Shown one piece after another: positions 42,629-54,149 of a stretch of DNA of 64,000 nt. Source of the stretch: Chrysoporthe austroafricana. Taxonomy: Eukaryota; Ascomycota; Sordariomycetes; Diaporthales; Cryphonectriaceae. A model generated the notes under the pieces. It ran no database searches. It was not told the DNA's origin and saw nothing but the letters and a program-made list of their open reading frames with translations. The translations under genes were made by a program, and so were the position numbers. Location: the NCBI GenBank assembly GCA_001051155.2, contig JYIP02000003.1:2852001-2916000 (forward strand). The letters run 5' to 3'. Numbering within the stretch: position 1 is the stretch's first letter; the number at the start of each line of letters is the position of its first letter.

Positions 42629-45471
42629 ATGTCCGACCCGGAGAGATCTCCCCTGCTGGCGGCAGGAGATGCCGAACGCGACCGTCGGGCAGAGCCTGGC
42701 AACGAGTCGACCCCATTGCTTTCGAGCAGCGACAACCTTCGATACGACGGAGACGATCATGAACGACGAGATGGCGGCGACGACACGTCGGTCCGCTCGC
42801 ACCGCAGCGACAGATCTGGCAACAAGGCATCAAGGCGAAGATGGCCCTCCATCATAGCTGTGGTTCTCCTGGGCATCCTCTCCGTTGCAATCATTGTCGT
42901 CGCATTCGTCGTTCCTACAGCGGTGGAGGAATACGCTAAAGAGGCTGTAGTCCTCGAGCCTACCAACCTCTCCCTCGAGTCGATCACTACTGATGGCGTG
43001 CGCGCTCGGATACAAGCAAATTTCAGGCTGGATAGGTCAAAGGTCAAGAACGAGCATGTTAGAAGAGTTGGGAGCGCTGCGACTTGGTTCGTTCGGGAGT
43101 TGGGTACTGAGGCGACGACCGTCAGCGTCTACCTGCCCGAGTATGACAATATCATGCTCGGCAGTGCGAACATACCGCCCATCAACCTCAAGATCAACGG
43201 CCAGAATACTGCGATCGACTTTGTAGCCGATCTCATCCCGGGTGGGGCGGAAGGCATTCGCACGCTTGCGAACGAGTGGTTGGAGGGCAGGATAAACAGG
43301 ATACGTCTCCTGGGGAAGGCCGACATCCAACTCAAGACGGGCATCATCCCTCTCGGCACGCACTCCGTGTCCGAATCTCTGACATTTGAAGGTCAATCTC
43401 TCTATCAATCCTTCGCGTCTCTATACTTTGGACAGAAGACACTTTTCTGAATCATCAAATCATTGCATTGTCACACATCTTGGTCCCCTTGCACTGGCTG
43501 TCCGTGAACCGCTGGCTGACGAATCCGTGCAGCAAACAAATTGCCCGGGGGTGGAGGGGGTCTGCCTCCGTACAACATTACTAAGGTGTTCTTCCGAGAC
43601 ATCGACAATCACACTGTGGGGGCTGAGGTATCCATTAACGCGTACAACAAGTGGCCCGTTGAGTTGGACATACCGCCACTAGCATTCGAAATCCTCGTGC
43701 CGAACTGCGGCCTGCGCGACCCGTACATTCTAGTCGCAGAGGCCTTGACGGACCCTGTGGATATCAGGCCTCGCTCGCTCGTTGTCGCAAACGTCCACGG
43801 AGTGGTTAGGGAGCTTCCGGACTCGTTGACGCGGGTGTGTCCAGATTCTGAATCTACTCCTTTGGATCGGATTGTCAAACAATACCTCGGCGGCGAAACA
43901 CCCAGTGTTTTTGTGCGTGGGAAGAGTCACCCAGCAGTGGGTACACCGGAATGGCTCAACGAAATTATGTCTCAGGTCGTCGTGCCCGTACCATTCCCTG
44001 GCCGCAGCTTCGATAACCTTATTCGCAACTTCTCCCTTACGGACACGCATTTCAGCCTTCCGGATCCGACGGCCGAACCCGACGACCCTGGTGCGAGCCC
44101 AAAGGTATCGGGAACCATTCAGGCCATTGCCGGCCTGCCGAAAGAGATGAACTTCGGTATCAATGTTACACATATCCGTGCGGCGGCCGAAGTGTTCTAT
44201 GAACACCAGAAGCTCGGCGTTCTTGACATGCGCAAGTGGCAGGCAGCGAACTCGACCAGGGTTGGATCCGACAGTGACGACAGTCCAGAACTCAAAATTC
44301 AATCCCGGATCAACAATGCCCCTCTCAATGTCACTGACGGAGACGTGTTGACGGACGTCATTCAGCATCTGATCTTTCAAGGCAAGACGATTCGACTGGA
44401 TGTGAAGGCCTCAGTGGACGTCAAGGTCGAGACGGTCCTGGGGGACCTGGTTCTCAAAGATATCCCCGCCGAGGGGAGAATACCAGTAAAACGTCCGTCT
44501 TCTCTTTGGTGATGTTAGTATCCTTAAACAGCCATGCAGTCTGTGAAGACTGGCGGTTTCCTTTCCCGAGGTATTTCGGCAGAGCATATTCTGATCTTTC
44601 GACAGCTATACACAAGGGAGGGCCATCAGAGGGCAATCCTCTGACCAGACTCGCTCCGAAAGTCGTAAACATCAAGATCCTGGAAACAACGCCTGGATCA
44701 CTGAGATTAGAAGCATTGGTCAACATCACGAATCCAACACCCTATACTGCCAGCATCCCTTACGTGAGCACTCACGTTCTCTGCAACGGATCAATTATTG
44801 GCGAGGTTATAGCTGAGAATCTGGACATCAAGACGGGTAACAATTCTTACCTTGTTGTCCAAGCAAGATGGGACCCATCCATGGGTGGCGAAGGTGCGAA
44901 GATCATCGCGAGGGAACTGCTATCTCAATATCTTTCAGGCTTCAACACAACCTTGTCTGTCCGCGCTCACCGCGACAGCATTCCCGGGCAACCCCTCATC
45001 GGCGAAGCTCTGTCACATTTCAATATCACAATCCCTACACCGCGTCTCGACGTGCCCGGCGACGACGGTGAAAACGATGATCCTGGCTCTGAGCCGAAGC
45101 GCAGAGGTCACTTTATCCGCGACGCGACCTTTCACCTGCTTTCATCCTCGGCACAATTTACTCTTGCTTCTCCCTTGCAATACAACACCATATACCTTGA
45201 GCATATCAATGCGACGGCCTACTACAACCATACCGAACCGGTAGGCAGGATTATCTACGACTTACCGTTCGCAGCGACGCCGGGGCTATCACAGACCCCC
45301 AAGCTCCCCGTCGATTGGTCAGTCGGCAGTATCGGGCGGGATAAAGTCCGCAAGGCCCTGGGCGGCGAACTGAGACTCGATGCGGTGGCGACCGTGGGTG
45401 TGAAAATTGGCGAGTGGAGGGAGAGGGTTTGGTATATTGGGAGGGGTATTGGGGCAAACGTGAGGCTTTAG
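42629..45471 (+). CDS. TAG1: Tag1-like vacuolar membrane protein (DUF3712 type)
   Basis: I infer three exons (42629-43391, 43533-44492, 44606-45471) giving 862 residues. The second intron is the least certain: donor GTCCGT, branch region TTCTGATC, acceptor CAG at 44603-44605, chosen because it restores frame and gives PVKP at the junction. The cytosolic N-terminus has two acidic di-leucine signals, ERSPLL and ESTPLL, then one membrane helix (about 72-95, SIIAVVLLGILSVAIIVVAF). The rest is a large lumenal region with many N-glycosylation sites (NLSLES, NITKVF, NNSYLV) and LEA-like beta domains (INITNPTPYTASIPY type). This layout matches the fungal family of yeast Tag1 (YLR173W), reported to act on the vacuole in ending autophagy. 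The function here is inferred by family only. Confidence 0.8.
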
Positions 45472-47114
45472 AAGAAATCACCGGAAAGAACTGTGAACAA
45501 CTGAGAGTTCAGATTAGCCACATACCTAATATTGGTTGGGAGGGTATCAAGCTGACTATGGCAAGGCGTATATGGGCGTTGGATTCGGCGTTAATATGAA
45601 GGTTCGACATGAACGCGAACCTGTAGACAGACAGTCTCTTCCCTTGTATTTCAATTCAGAGCCTGACATGAACTTGAGTTCCCAAGCCACAATCATGTCA
45701 AGCTGCCTAGGTGGGCCGAGGACGAGTGAGACAAAATTCCCTTGTGATCTGTGATTGTACAGCGCTTTGTAACGACCACGGCATGCTTGTGTGACCTCTC
45801 GGGTGACCACATGAGGCCCAAGACTTGACAACAGAAGGAGATATTGGCTTTCTACCAGGGCCCAGATATCAATCTGAGATGAGGTTGAACCCCCACACAA
45901 GTTGAGGTAGCATCAGCCCTACAAGCCACAGCAGATCATTGAGCGGCTGTCAGATCCTGTGGGGCTGGTTGCATTAGTCTGGATGAGGTGGGCGGATCTG
46001 GGGTATTGGTGGTAGAGATACAACGGGCTTGCCAGGAGTACTGTTGATTGGAATTAGGGCATGTTATGTGACGTGTCATAATCCGAGTCTTCTGGGTATG
46101 ATCGAGGATTGGGGCCAGTTGGTGGCAGTAATGGCGACCTGTAGCAGGGACCCATCGCGAGGGAAGGCACCCTCACGACGGCACAGCTGCCTCTGAGGTC
46201 GAAATCCTACACCAAAGAACTACATGTCACTTTTGTCGGCACTACCTTGTGGGAGAGTCCTCCTTAAGTGACTGATACCAACTTGGAATGCAGCCCAACA
46301 TAGAACAGCACTGATTCACGCTGAGAAGTGGAAGAAGCAAGGCTTTGTTATCTGGATACAGCAAGCCTCGAGTTGTACAAGTGACACCAACAGTCCTAGA
46401 AAGCCTTGAGGAATAGTATCACCACGGGCGTTGCATGTGACACTCCCGTACCTAGCTTTGAAGATCATACCTAGGCCCGCAGGTGCTGCGAGAGAAAGAA
46501 GACACGGCAGCATGTCTCAAGATGTGCTGGCACCTGGTCCAAGCCTGGCCCGTACAGCTGGTAAGCAAGCTCCTTGGCCAGGCTAGGATGCAGGACGAGG
46601 TTGTATGAGCTGCAGGTCGACTGCCGGCAGCCTTTGTGCGACGCCAGGGTGGGAGAGGTGGTGCCAATGGGTTCACTGCGAAACCTCTGTACGGCTACTG
46701 GCCTGAGTGAAGCTGATTGTGGGAAAAAGTTGGGTCTGAAAGCAAACAGCTTCCAGAAAAGGCGGGGGAATGATTTAATTGTTGCAAATGCAAGTTCTGC
46801 TGTAGGCCTACAGATTGGAGTTGGCCTACTGTAATTTCGAACACCTCACCTCCAACTTAAAAGAATGTCGACAACCTTTCTCGAGACCTCAGCAGTCAAC
46901 CTGGCAACCAGATCTTCCACCTGCTGCGCCGACCTTCTCTTGACAACGACGAGAGACAAGCCAACACTGTTGACCCTCGACGTCATCCACACCATACCAC
47001 TTACCGCATCTGCTCCTTCCTCCCTGACCATCCTTTCATCATTGTGACTGCCAAGCAAGGCAACGACAGAACGGGGACCCCAATAACATTAAATCCCCTC
47101 GTCTAGCCACCAAA
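45472..47114. other. Intergenic region, tandem genes
   Basis: This 1.6-kb stretch contains the TAG1-like 3' flank and the DUF726 gene promoter. Short open frames at 46316-46834 lack resemblance to known families. No RNA gene or repeat is seen. Confidence 0.5.
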
Positions 47115-49848
47115 ATGGCTGGCCCAACCGCCTCCAAACCCTCCAAGGGCACTGGAGCACCTGAGCCACCTCGGTCTCGTCTTCAGGACTGCACCACCAC
47201 CCGAGACCGAGACCACGAGCAAAGCAACCTCGGGTTTGATTTTTACGAGAGTTCTGAGGTTGAGACAGACACCACCACGGCCAAAGACCAACCTGATACT
47301 GAGGCCGAAGGTGATGGTGACGAAGACGAAATGCCCAAACCACGCCCCCAGCCTATCAAGCGAGAGGCTGACATCAGTCTGATACTCAGCCTGCCCCAGC
47401 GGGTTGACCTCACCAGATTGAATGAGGGCATCATGTCCAGGCTTGAGGAGCACCTCAGCAAGCCCTTCAACTACCTGAGCCACCCCGTCGCCCAGGTCAG
47501 CCGTGTCAAGATTTGGAACTTTGGGCCAGCCGTTGCCGCCCAGACGCCCCAGCCTGCTGATGCAGACGCCAGCGCCAGTGCCAACGCTGACAACACTGAT
47601 CCCAACAAGCCCGTTCAGGAGCAGGGCAAAGACCAGGAGGCCAAGCATCGCTTCATCCCCAAGATTGATGCCAGGGGCGTCAAGCCTACCGCCCCCTCCA
47701 TGAACGTCCTGAAGGACGAGGCCGCCCAGTACTTCAACAAGTGGAAGAACACTTTCAACAAGCGCCTCAACGACCTAGTCGTACCAAACCAGCCCGGCTC
47801 CAATGCTGGATCTTCCCGTCAAGGTCAGGGAGGCCCTCGTGGAGGAGGAGCTGGAGCCGGTCATGCCGGTAGAAACCATCAGCAAGGTGAGAACTCCTGT
47901 CCATGACCAGTCGCATCTACCCACCGTCCTCCAAGGCAAGAGAAGGGCCCAAAGAAAAACGAGGTGGGGCGAAAGCTCACCATCGCCTCACCCTGATTGA
48001 AAGTTTGAGCACTAACATGAAACCAGTGAACAAAGGCATCGCCTATCAGGCTGACCTGTATCTGATCCGCCGTTTCCAGCCCGTTGAGACGTCTCTCTGT
48101 CACCTGCCTGTCGACAAGAGACGTCTCCTCATCCACGCCATCGTCCTCATGGTTCTGTCCACTGAGCACTACATCTCCTACTCTCGTCTCTACCTGCTGT
48201 ACCTCGCATCCTCCCTCCACGTCCCTTCGTGGGTACTGATCGAGGAAGAGAACCGTATTGCTGGCGGCCTCGGCAAGATTTACAAGACCTTGTGCGAGGA
48301 GGCTGCAGTGCGAGAGCTCGAGGAGAAGAAGCAGGCCGAGGAGCTCCAGAGGGCTGAGGAGGCTCAGACAGCCGTTGAAGCCCAGAAGACGGAGACTATC
48401 GACCAGCAGCATGAGCAGAAGGATGTGGCTCAGCAGGCCCAAAAGGCCCAGGAGGCTCAGCAGGCCCAGGAAGCCAGACCGGGCAGGGAGCCCAAGAAGA
48501 AGTGGCGCCCTTCCGCCAACCCGGTCCAGGTCGGTAACACGCTGCTCGCTGCTGGACTCGGCATGATTGAGGCCGCTCAGGGCTTGCCCGCCATCAGTCT
48601 CCCTCCCACATCTGTCACCCACCTGATAGGTCCTCTGGGTGACTGTGAGACCGCTGTTGGCATCTTCTTTGGTGTCAACCCCAACCGTCCACGCATGCTG
48701 TCATTTGAGAGCTTGACCGCGGCTGTCCAGGATGGCGCATTCATCCCGCTACATTGTGCCAATAGGAGCGAGATTCTGGACCCAAAGGACATTGCAGCAA
48801 AGGATCGTCGCATGCGACTCGTCTTCTGTATCAATGGTCTGCTGATGGATAAGGACGATGTCACTACCCCTTGGGAGTGCCTTGGGCATCATAATGAGGT
48901 TCTGGCGATCCGATGGGAGACCGAGTCTCTAGAGAAAGTTGGAGGTGCCCTCGATACTCTGGTCAAGAGCAAAGCCTGGCCCGTGTCAGTGGAGGCACTG
49001 AGTGTACAGCCTAGTGAGTCTAAACAAATTTCCCCAGCAGTCATGCGACTTGACGCTGATCTTGAGTAGTCATGACCACGATGCATCAGCAGTCCTGGCC
49101 AGACACTCTGATGAGAGTTAGCAAGATCGTCGACAATGCCTGGGTTATGGCCCTTACGAAGTGTTCAAAGCTTCAGCAGGTCCTGTCCGACGCCATGATC
49201 GGACACATTCACGGCGAACGAGGGATATCGTTGATTGGATACGGCCTCGGTGCTCGTGCTATCTATCTGTGTCTATCGCACTTAGCGGAGCGGAAGTTGT
49301 ATGGCATGATCGATAGTGTCGTCCTCATGGGAGCGCCCATTCCTGGAGATGCTGGTACCTGGAGTGCTCTGAAGGGCGTAGCCTCTGGCCGGCTCGTCAA
49401 TGTGTACTCGCCTACCGACTATATGCTCGCGTTCGCATCTCGGCAGACCGCTTTCCACTTCGGTATTGCCGGCCTGCAGCAGATTCAAGGTGTCGGAGGT
49501 GTCGAGAACTACGATGTGAGTGACATCCTGGGAGCACACCTGAACTATGCTTCTCTGGCCCCAGCTATTCTCAGGCGTATCGGCTGGGAGGATCTCAAGG
49601 CGGACCTGAAAGCTCCGCCTCCACAACCCAAGGTCCCGGTTGGTGTTCAGCAGAAGGCGTCCGCAGCCTTGGGCAGGAGGTCGGGTCAGGGTCTTAACCA
49701 GGGACAAGTCAGGGCCGGCTCGGCCGAGAACAAGGAGAATGCGCTGCCACGACGTGGTGGCAAGAACTCTCGTGGCGGCGGTCGGGGTGGCCGTATCAAC
49801 AACACTGACAAGCGCCTCGCCGATCAGATGGGAAAGATGAATCTGTAG
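47115..49848 (+). CDS. Divergent DUF726 alpha/beta-hydrolase-fold protein lacking the nucleophile serine
   Basis: Three exons (47115-47886, 48027-49013, 49070-49848) give 845 residues. Intron 1 has donor GTGAGA and a perfect CACTAACA branch; intron 2 ends in a GAGTAG double acceptor. The N-terminus is acidic and Pro-rich. From about 260 the DUF726 pattern begins: DKRRLLIHAIVLMVLSTEHY, then SRLYLLYLASSLHVPSWVL. A Glu/Ala/Gln coiled coil (about 345-405) follows. The usual Gly-rich hydrophobic hairpin is reduced to a short segment (LLAAGLGMIEAA). The hydrolase half has DKDDVTTPWECLG and SLIGYGLGARAIYLCL, where the family has GYSLGA; G645 replaces serine. VNVYSPTDYML and HLNYASLAPAILRRIGW, which would carry Asp and His, remain. 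The tail is Gly/Arg-rich (GGKNSRGGGRGGR). Yeast Mil1 (YFL034W), which binds an AP-1 subunit, is the nearest family name I know. Confidence 0.82.
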
Positions 49849-50719
49849 GACCAGCATCGCAGATACCCATCTTACAGCGGCAACAGTAGATCGACGTTCC
49901 ACAACACAACAGACACGCAGCCACAGCGTGGTGGCAGGAGCCCTTGTGGAGGCGTTCGTGGCAACCGCAGCCAGAACATGGAAATTCGCACCAAGGATAA
50001 GATGGCGCGAGTGAACTTGGATTGAAACCGGTATCACAGGAGCCCACGCTCCAGTGGACAAGCTGGAACACCTTTTACGAATGCACGACCGCAAAACGCA
50101 TCGTGATCCTTTTCTCGTTCCCCCTGTACATTTACATCAGTACACAGTTGGCAAATGAGGCCAACACAACGGGCAATTTTGATGCGTTTGCGCCCTCTAT
50201 TTCTGCACTCAACTTATTCTATTCCATCTTAGGACATCCACTAGCATGGCATATCCGACATCGGTACGGAGTTGAAAGGCTGGTGTCAGCACACCATATT
50301 GAAGGTTGAAATGGGCGGAGTATGGTCTAGACGCAGAGACTCAGGTCGAGGATATGGAAATTGGTAGTTCGTTCGACTTGATAGCCTCTCATAGGCAAAT
50401 TGAACCACTTTGACTTAAGTCGGCATTCTCTCGTGACCAATGCACGGGGGAATGGAGTCCACCGAATCCTGAACGTTGTGCTCTGCCTAGCAGATGTGAG
50501 CTTCCAGCTTCGTTGAAGGCCCGTATCACGGACCAAATGGGCACCATAAATAGAAATAACAAAAAAAGAAAGAAAAAAAAAAGGGAGGCGGGAACTCAGC
50601 AAGCACATACTCAAGGAATCGTCACATTCGCCTACCGTGCCTGGATAGCTTTGAGCCTCGATCCTCTCAACTAGCCTCGTCCGTGGGTCCCCGGTTGACT
50701 CACTCATCTCAGATCACTC
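49849..50719. other. Downstream region with diverged copy of the DUF726 tail
   Basis: Directly after the DUF726 stop (TAG) the same frame stays open for 58 codons to a TGA at 50023-50025. From 49927 it encodes RGGRSPCGGVRGNR and ends KMARVNLD, resembling the gene's own last 31 codons (RGGKNSRGGGRGGR ... MGKMNL) at an offset of 174 bp. The rest, to the GatC gene, is non-coding, with an A-rich tract at 50562-50582. Confidence 0.55.
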
Positions 50720-51415
50720 TCACTCGACCCCTTTCGCCTTCCCCTTGTGAACAAGATAGTAACCCCTGTCGCGTCTTCCGCTGGTCGCAGCCTCGACTAA
50801 TATCTCCTCCTCACTCCGTAGCCTTTCCACATCGCGATTGCGCCTTGGTCGTCGCCGATGGCCCATCACACTCTCCCGCCCCAGAGCATCGCGCAGACTG
50901 CTGAGGGTCACCGTGGCTTCGGAGACGCCAGCGGACGTCTCATCCCGGACAGCCCGAAGCGGTGCGACCCCGGTGGTGTCGACGGACTGTACGTCACGTA
51001 CAAAGTGCAGTTGCGTGTGCAGGGTGTGGAGCATGGAAGATTCTTCCTGGGGCGTGGATGGGGCAGGTAGAGCTGAGATGCGGAGGAGGTGGTGCAGGGT
51101 TTCGGAGCTGATGGGCTCCTCCTCCGGAGATGGCTGGGCCGGGGATGATGAGGTTGGCAGAAGGGACCGGACAGACCAGGCGGGACGGCCAAAGATTCTC
51201 CGGAAGTCTGGCTGTGACGAAGATAAGTCCTCTTCCAGTGCGTGTGACGGTCGGGCGACCTCTACTGGTCGAGACTTGGGGTTCAGTGAGCCGGATAAGT
51301 GTGATATGCAGCGGTCACATATGTACATTGGTGCAGCCCTCTGAGAATGTGATGATAGAGTCTTCGGGTGTGGTGAATGGAGCACGCCTCGGGTGAGCGC
51401 GCGGGTTGAGGACAT
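50720..51415 (-). CDS. Mitochondrial glutamyl-tRNA(Gln) amidotransferase subunit C (GatC type)
   Basis: A single exon encodes 231 residues. The first 60 residues are basic and Ser-rich (MSSTRALTRGVLHSPHPK) with a CDRC pair, consistent with mitochondrial import. The central part carries the GatC pattern: ISSETLHHLLRISALPAP, then EESSMLHTLHTQLHFVRDVQ, then VDTTGVAPLRAVRDET. In the GatCAB complex this subunit holds the amidase and tRNA-binding subunits together so that mitochondrial Glu-tRNA(Gln) is converted to Gln-tRNA(Gln). The C-terminus is basic (HRRRPRRNRDVERLR), ending GYYLVHKGKAKGVE, a feature of the fungal proteins. An ATTGG (CCAAT box) lies at 51639-51643, about 225 bp upstream. The first ATG is used. 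Confidence 0.85.
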   Translation of the reverse strand: MSSTRALTRGVLHSPHPKTLSSHSQRAAPMYICDRCISHLSGSLNPKSRPVEVARPSHALEEDLSSSQPDFRRIFGRPAWSVRSLLPTSSSPAQPSPEEEPISSETLHHLLRISALPAPSTPQEESSMLHTLHTQLHFVRDVQSVDTTGVAPLRAVRDETSAGVSEATVTLSSLRDALGRESVMGHRRRPRRNRDVERLRSEEEILVEAATSGRRDRGYYLVHKGKAKGVE

Positions 51416-52020
51416 TGTCGAAATCCTTGCTCTTTTCTCGCTCTAGGTGGATTAACCTTGAGTTTGGTGGGGGGTGTGAGGACTTTAGGGGAGCTATTGG
51501 TACTCAAAGAGTTTTTGAAATGTTCAAAGATCGCCTGATTTCAGTCAGGTCAGGATGGTGCAGCAAAGGCGATCTTGAATGTTGGTCGCGGTCGAGGACA
51601 GCCGCGCGGATGGATTGACGTTGAAACGACCACGGCTGATTGGCTAAGGCCAGTCGCGTGCTAGCGTTTCGAGGGGCTCGAAGATGTCTAGAGTACCCCT
51701 ATCAACGTAAAAGTCATATGAGAAGTGGGGTACCAGTACGGATGTACTTAGTGGCGGAGCCGGCTGCGGCAGAGGTGCGGCGTCATAGCATCAGCTGGAG
51801 GGAGGCCTGCTCTGCAACTGTCAACGAAGAAAGAAACGACAGCTCACCTTCTCAATCACCTCATCACTAGTATCAACGCCCGCCGACGACTACGTAAGAC
51901 TGCCTACATAGACATTTGTCCCTTCAACCCTTCACCTACTCCGTCGCGACCTACTTCCCCAGCAGCCCGAAGTCAACGAACCCCGCGTTTACCACCGACC
52001 TTCCGGATACCCAAGCAGCA
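51416..52020. promoter_or_regulatory. Divergent promoter between GatC and SEC17
   Basis: This 605-bp region has a CCAAT box (ATTGG, 51639-51643) towards GatC and pyrimidine-rich stretches just before SEC17. No coding region is seen. Confidence 0.45.
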
Positions 52021-53102
52021 ATGGCCCAGGACCCTCGCGCACTGCTGAAACAAGTATGATGGGCCTAAATCAGCCTGACGATAGCTCGATCTGCTGTGCT
52101 GACAGTGTTCGTTGCAGGCAGATGCTCTGGCTTCGAAAGCCTCGGGTGGCTTCAAGCTGTTCGGCGGGCGAGAAGACAAGTGGCAGGATGCCGCCGACAC
52201 CTATTATCAAGCCGCCAACGCCTTCAAGATGCAAAAACAGAGTCCGTCCTCGCTCCCTCTCTACGCGCGCCATAGACCACAGCTGACCTGACTATTACGA
52301 GGAAGACCGCGAGGCAGGACAGACGTTCGAGAAGGCCGCGCAGATACAGAAGGACCAGCTGAAAGAGGTCGACGATGCCGCAAACACCTACGTCGACGCC
52401 TTCAAGGTGTACCGTAACGAATGTCCCGATGATGCTGTGCGCTGTCTCGAGTTCTCCATCAACCAGTATTGCACTAAGGGCAACTTCCGGAGGGCCGCAT
52501 CTCACAAGGAGAACCTGGGTGATCTGTTTGAGAACCAGATAGGGGACTTGAAGAGAGCGTGCGAGGCGTATGAGGTGGCTGCTGGGTGGTACGAGGGCGA
52601 TGGTGCTGCCGCGTACGTTCATACATGTCTACAGGCCCTGATGTTCCGGGGATGCAATAGTGCTGACTGACGCCCCCGCTACAGCCTCGCAAACAAGCTC
52701 TGGCTCAAGGTAGCCGACATCGCCGCGCTCGACGAGAACTACAGCAAGGCCATCGAGAACTACGAGAAGGTGGCGGCAGCCTCCATCAACAACAACCTCA
52801 TGCGCTACAGCGTCAAGGAGTACTTCCTCAAGGCGGGCATCTGCCACCTCGCGAAGAAGGATATGATCGCCACGCAGCGGGCGCTCGAGCAGTACCGCGA
52901 CATGGACCCGACCTTCGCCTCGCAGAGGGAGCACCAACTGCTAGTCGACCTGGTCCAGACGATCGAAGACGGCGACCAGGAGAAGTTTTCCGACAAGCTG
53001 TATGCGTATGATCAGATGAGCAAGCTGGACAAGTGGAAGACGGCCATCCTTCTCAGAATCAAGGGTAACATTGAGGAGGGCGCGGATAACGAGTTCTCTT
53101 GA
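52021..53102 (+). CDS. SEC17: Alpha-SNAP (Sec17), SNARE disassembly adaptor
   Basis: Four exons (52021-52053, 52118-52241, 52306-52612, 52685-53102) give 293 residues. Intron 2 uses a GTCCGT donor and an AAG acceptor at 52303-52305; this joins KQN to REAGQTFEKAAQIQ, the family's conserved order. The protein is a stack of TPR-like helices: MAQDPRALLKQADALA, ASGGFKLFGGREDKWQDAA, ANAFKMQKQNREAGQTFEKA, GNFRRAASHKENLGDLFE and SVKEYFLKAGICHLAKKD, ending in a Leu- and acid-rich tail (KWKTAILLRIKGNIEEGADN). Alpha-SNAP binds SNARE bundles and recruits the ATPase NSF/Sec18 to take them apart after fusion. Length equals yeast Sec17 (292). Exon 1 encodes only 11 residues, including the conserved MAQDPRALL start. 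Confidence 0.95.
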
Positions 53103-54149
53103 GACATAGAGTCGAGACGGATTAGGGTCGCTTTTTCATGTCACGGCGCAGGGCTGGATTTTTTTTACGAAGCTGGCGGCAGTTGATACAGTAGGTAGCT
53201 GCACACAAGCGTTACTGCACCTCATGTTCCTCGCGGTCCAATACCGGCCCTTGTATCCTAAAGGAGGCTATCTCAAGGGATTCGAGATTTTCATATATCT
53301 GATCGGCTTGCTAAGGTAGTATACGATACCAGAGTCTAGTTGATTGCGATATTTCAATCTAGATTCCGCCGTTACAGGACTGCTCGTGCCCACACAAACC
53401 ACCAAACCCAGCGGACGGCAGCTTGGACGATGACGACTCTTAGACTCTGTGCAAAAAGGCCAATCCTTGATGTCAACTTGTGCCCTCATGACTTCTCGCC
53501 AACGAACCTGAGCAAAAAATGTTGGCAAAGGGGACATGAGACTACAGTAAAAGCAAGTTCCTTCCACTTCCTCCCTTTTCCCCGTGGTTGGGTGGTTCGC
53601 GGCCATGGTTGTTTTCCGCGCAACAAGACCGATGGCGACTTAGTGGCTATTGAGCTACGAGTGACGTGTTATGGTCTGGAAGGAAGGGATAGAATTGCGA
53701 TATATAGAGTCGTCGAGTTCTGCGAGCTCAATTTGAAGGTCGACAATCCAAGGTTGGGTCTGCTGTGTCAAGCTTGGGCAGATCACTGTCGTCGAAGTTG
53801 ACTCACTCATGATGGCCTAGGTGCGTCCTCCGTTGAGCGCCGGGAAGCGAGGATAGTACGTGGTATATCAAATCCTCACGTGTCAGTCGACAGTGTCCTG
53901 GCTTGCGCTTTCTACGCAACTATGTGGGCTCATCAGCGTCGCCGATCTCGTTTGACTCTGGCAAACGCCTGATAGCCTTCGACGCTATGAACTCACTTGG
54001 TGACACACCTGCATCAGTAGACATATCTCCCTTCCACTTAGATACTTACACACAGTCAACATGAGACAATGACAGCGGAAGACGGAGCCAAATTCTTCTT
54101 CACATCGCGAGCAAGCCCACGATTGCAATGAAAAAAAGGGTTCGCGTCA
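53103..54149. other. Intergenic region between SEC17 and U2 snRNA
   Basis: This holds the 3' flanks of SEC17 (+) and U2 (-). Short open frames (such as 53340-53801) lack recognisable content. No other RNA gene is evident. Confidence 0.5.

Noticed and set aside
44506..44605. Coding use of the segment just before exon 3 of the TAG1-like gene
   Set aside because: The frame is open here, but the sequence (with acceptors at 44539 or earlier) gives an out-of-character peptide, while the acceptor at 44605 with its branch point gives a junction typical of the family. This remains the least certain splice.
50562..50582. A-rich tract as a retroposon tail
   Set aside because: There is no target-site duplication, no reverse-transcriptase remnant and no gene copy upstream of it.
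50696..53805. TGACTCA motifs at 50696-50702 and 53799-53805
   Set aside because: They lie downstream of or far from amino-acid genes (near the GatC 3' end and between SEC17 and U2). About eight chance matches are expected in 64 kb.
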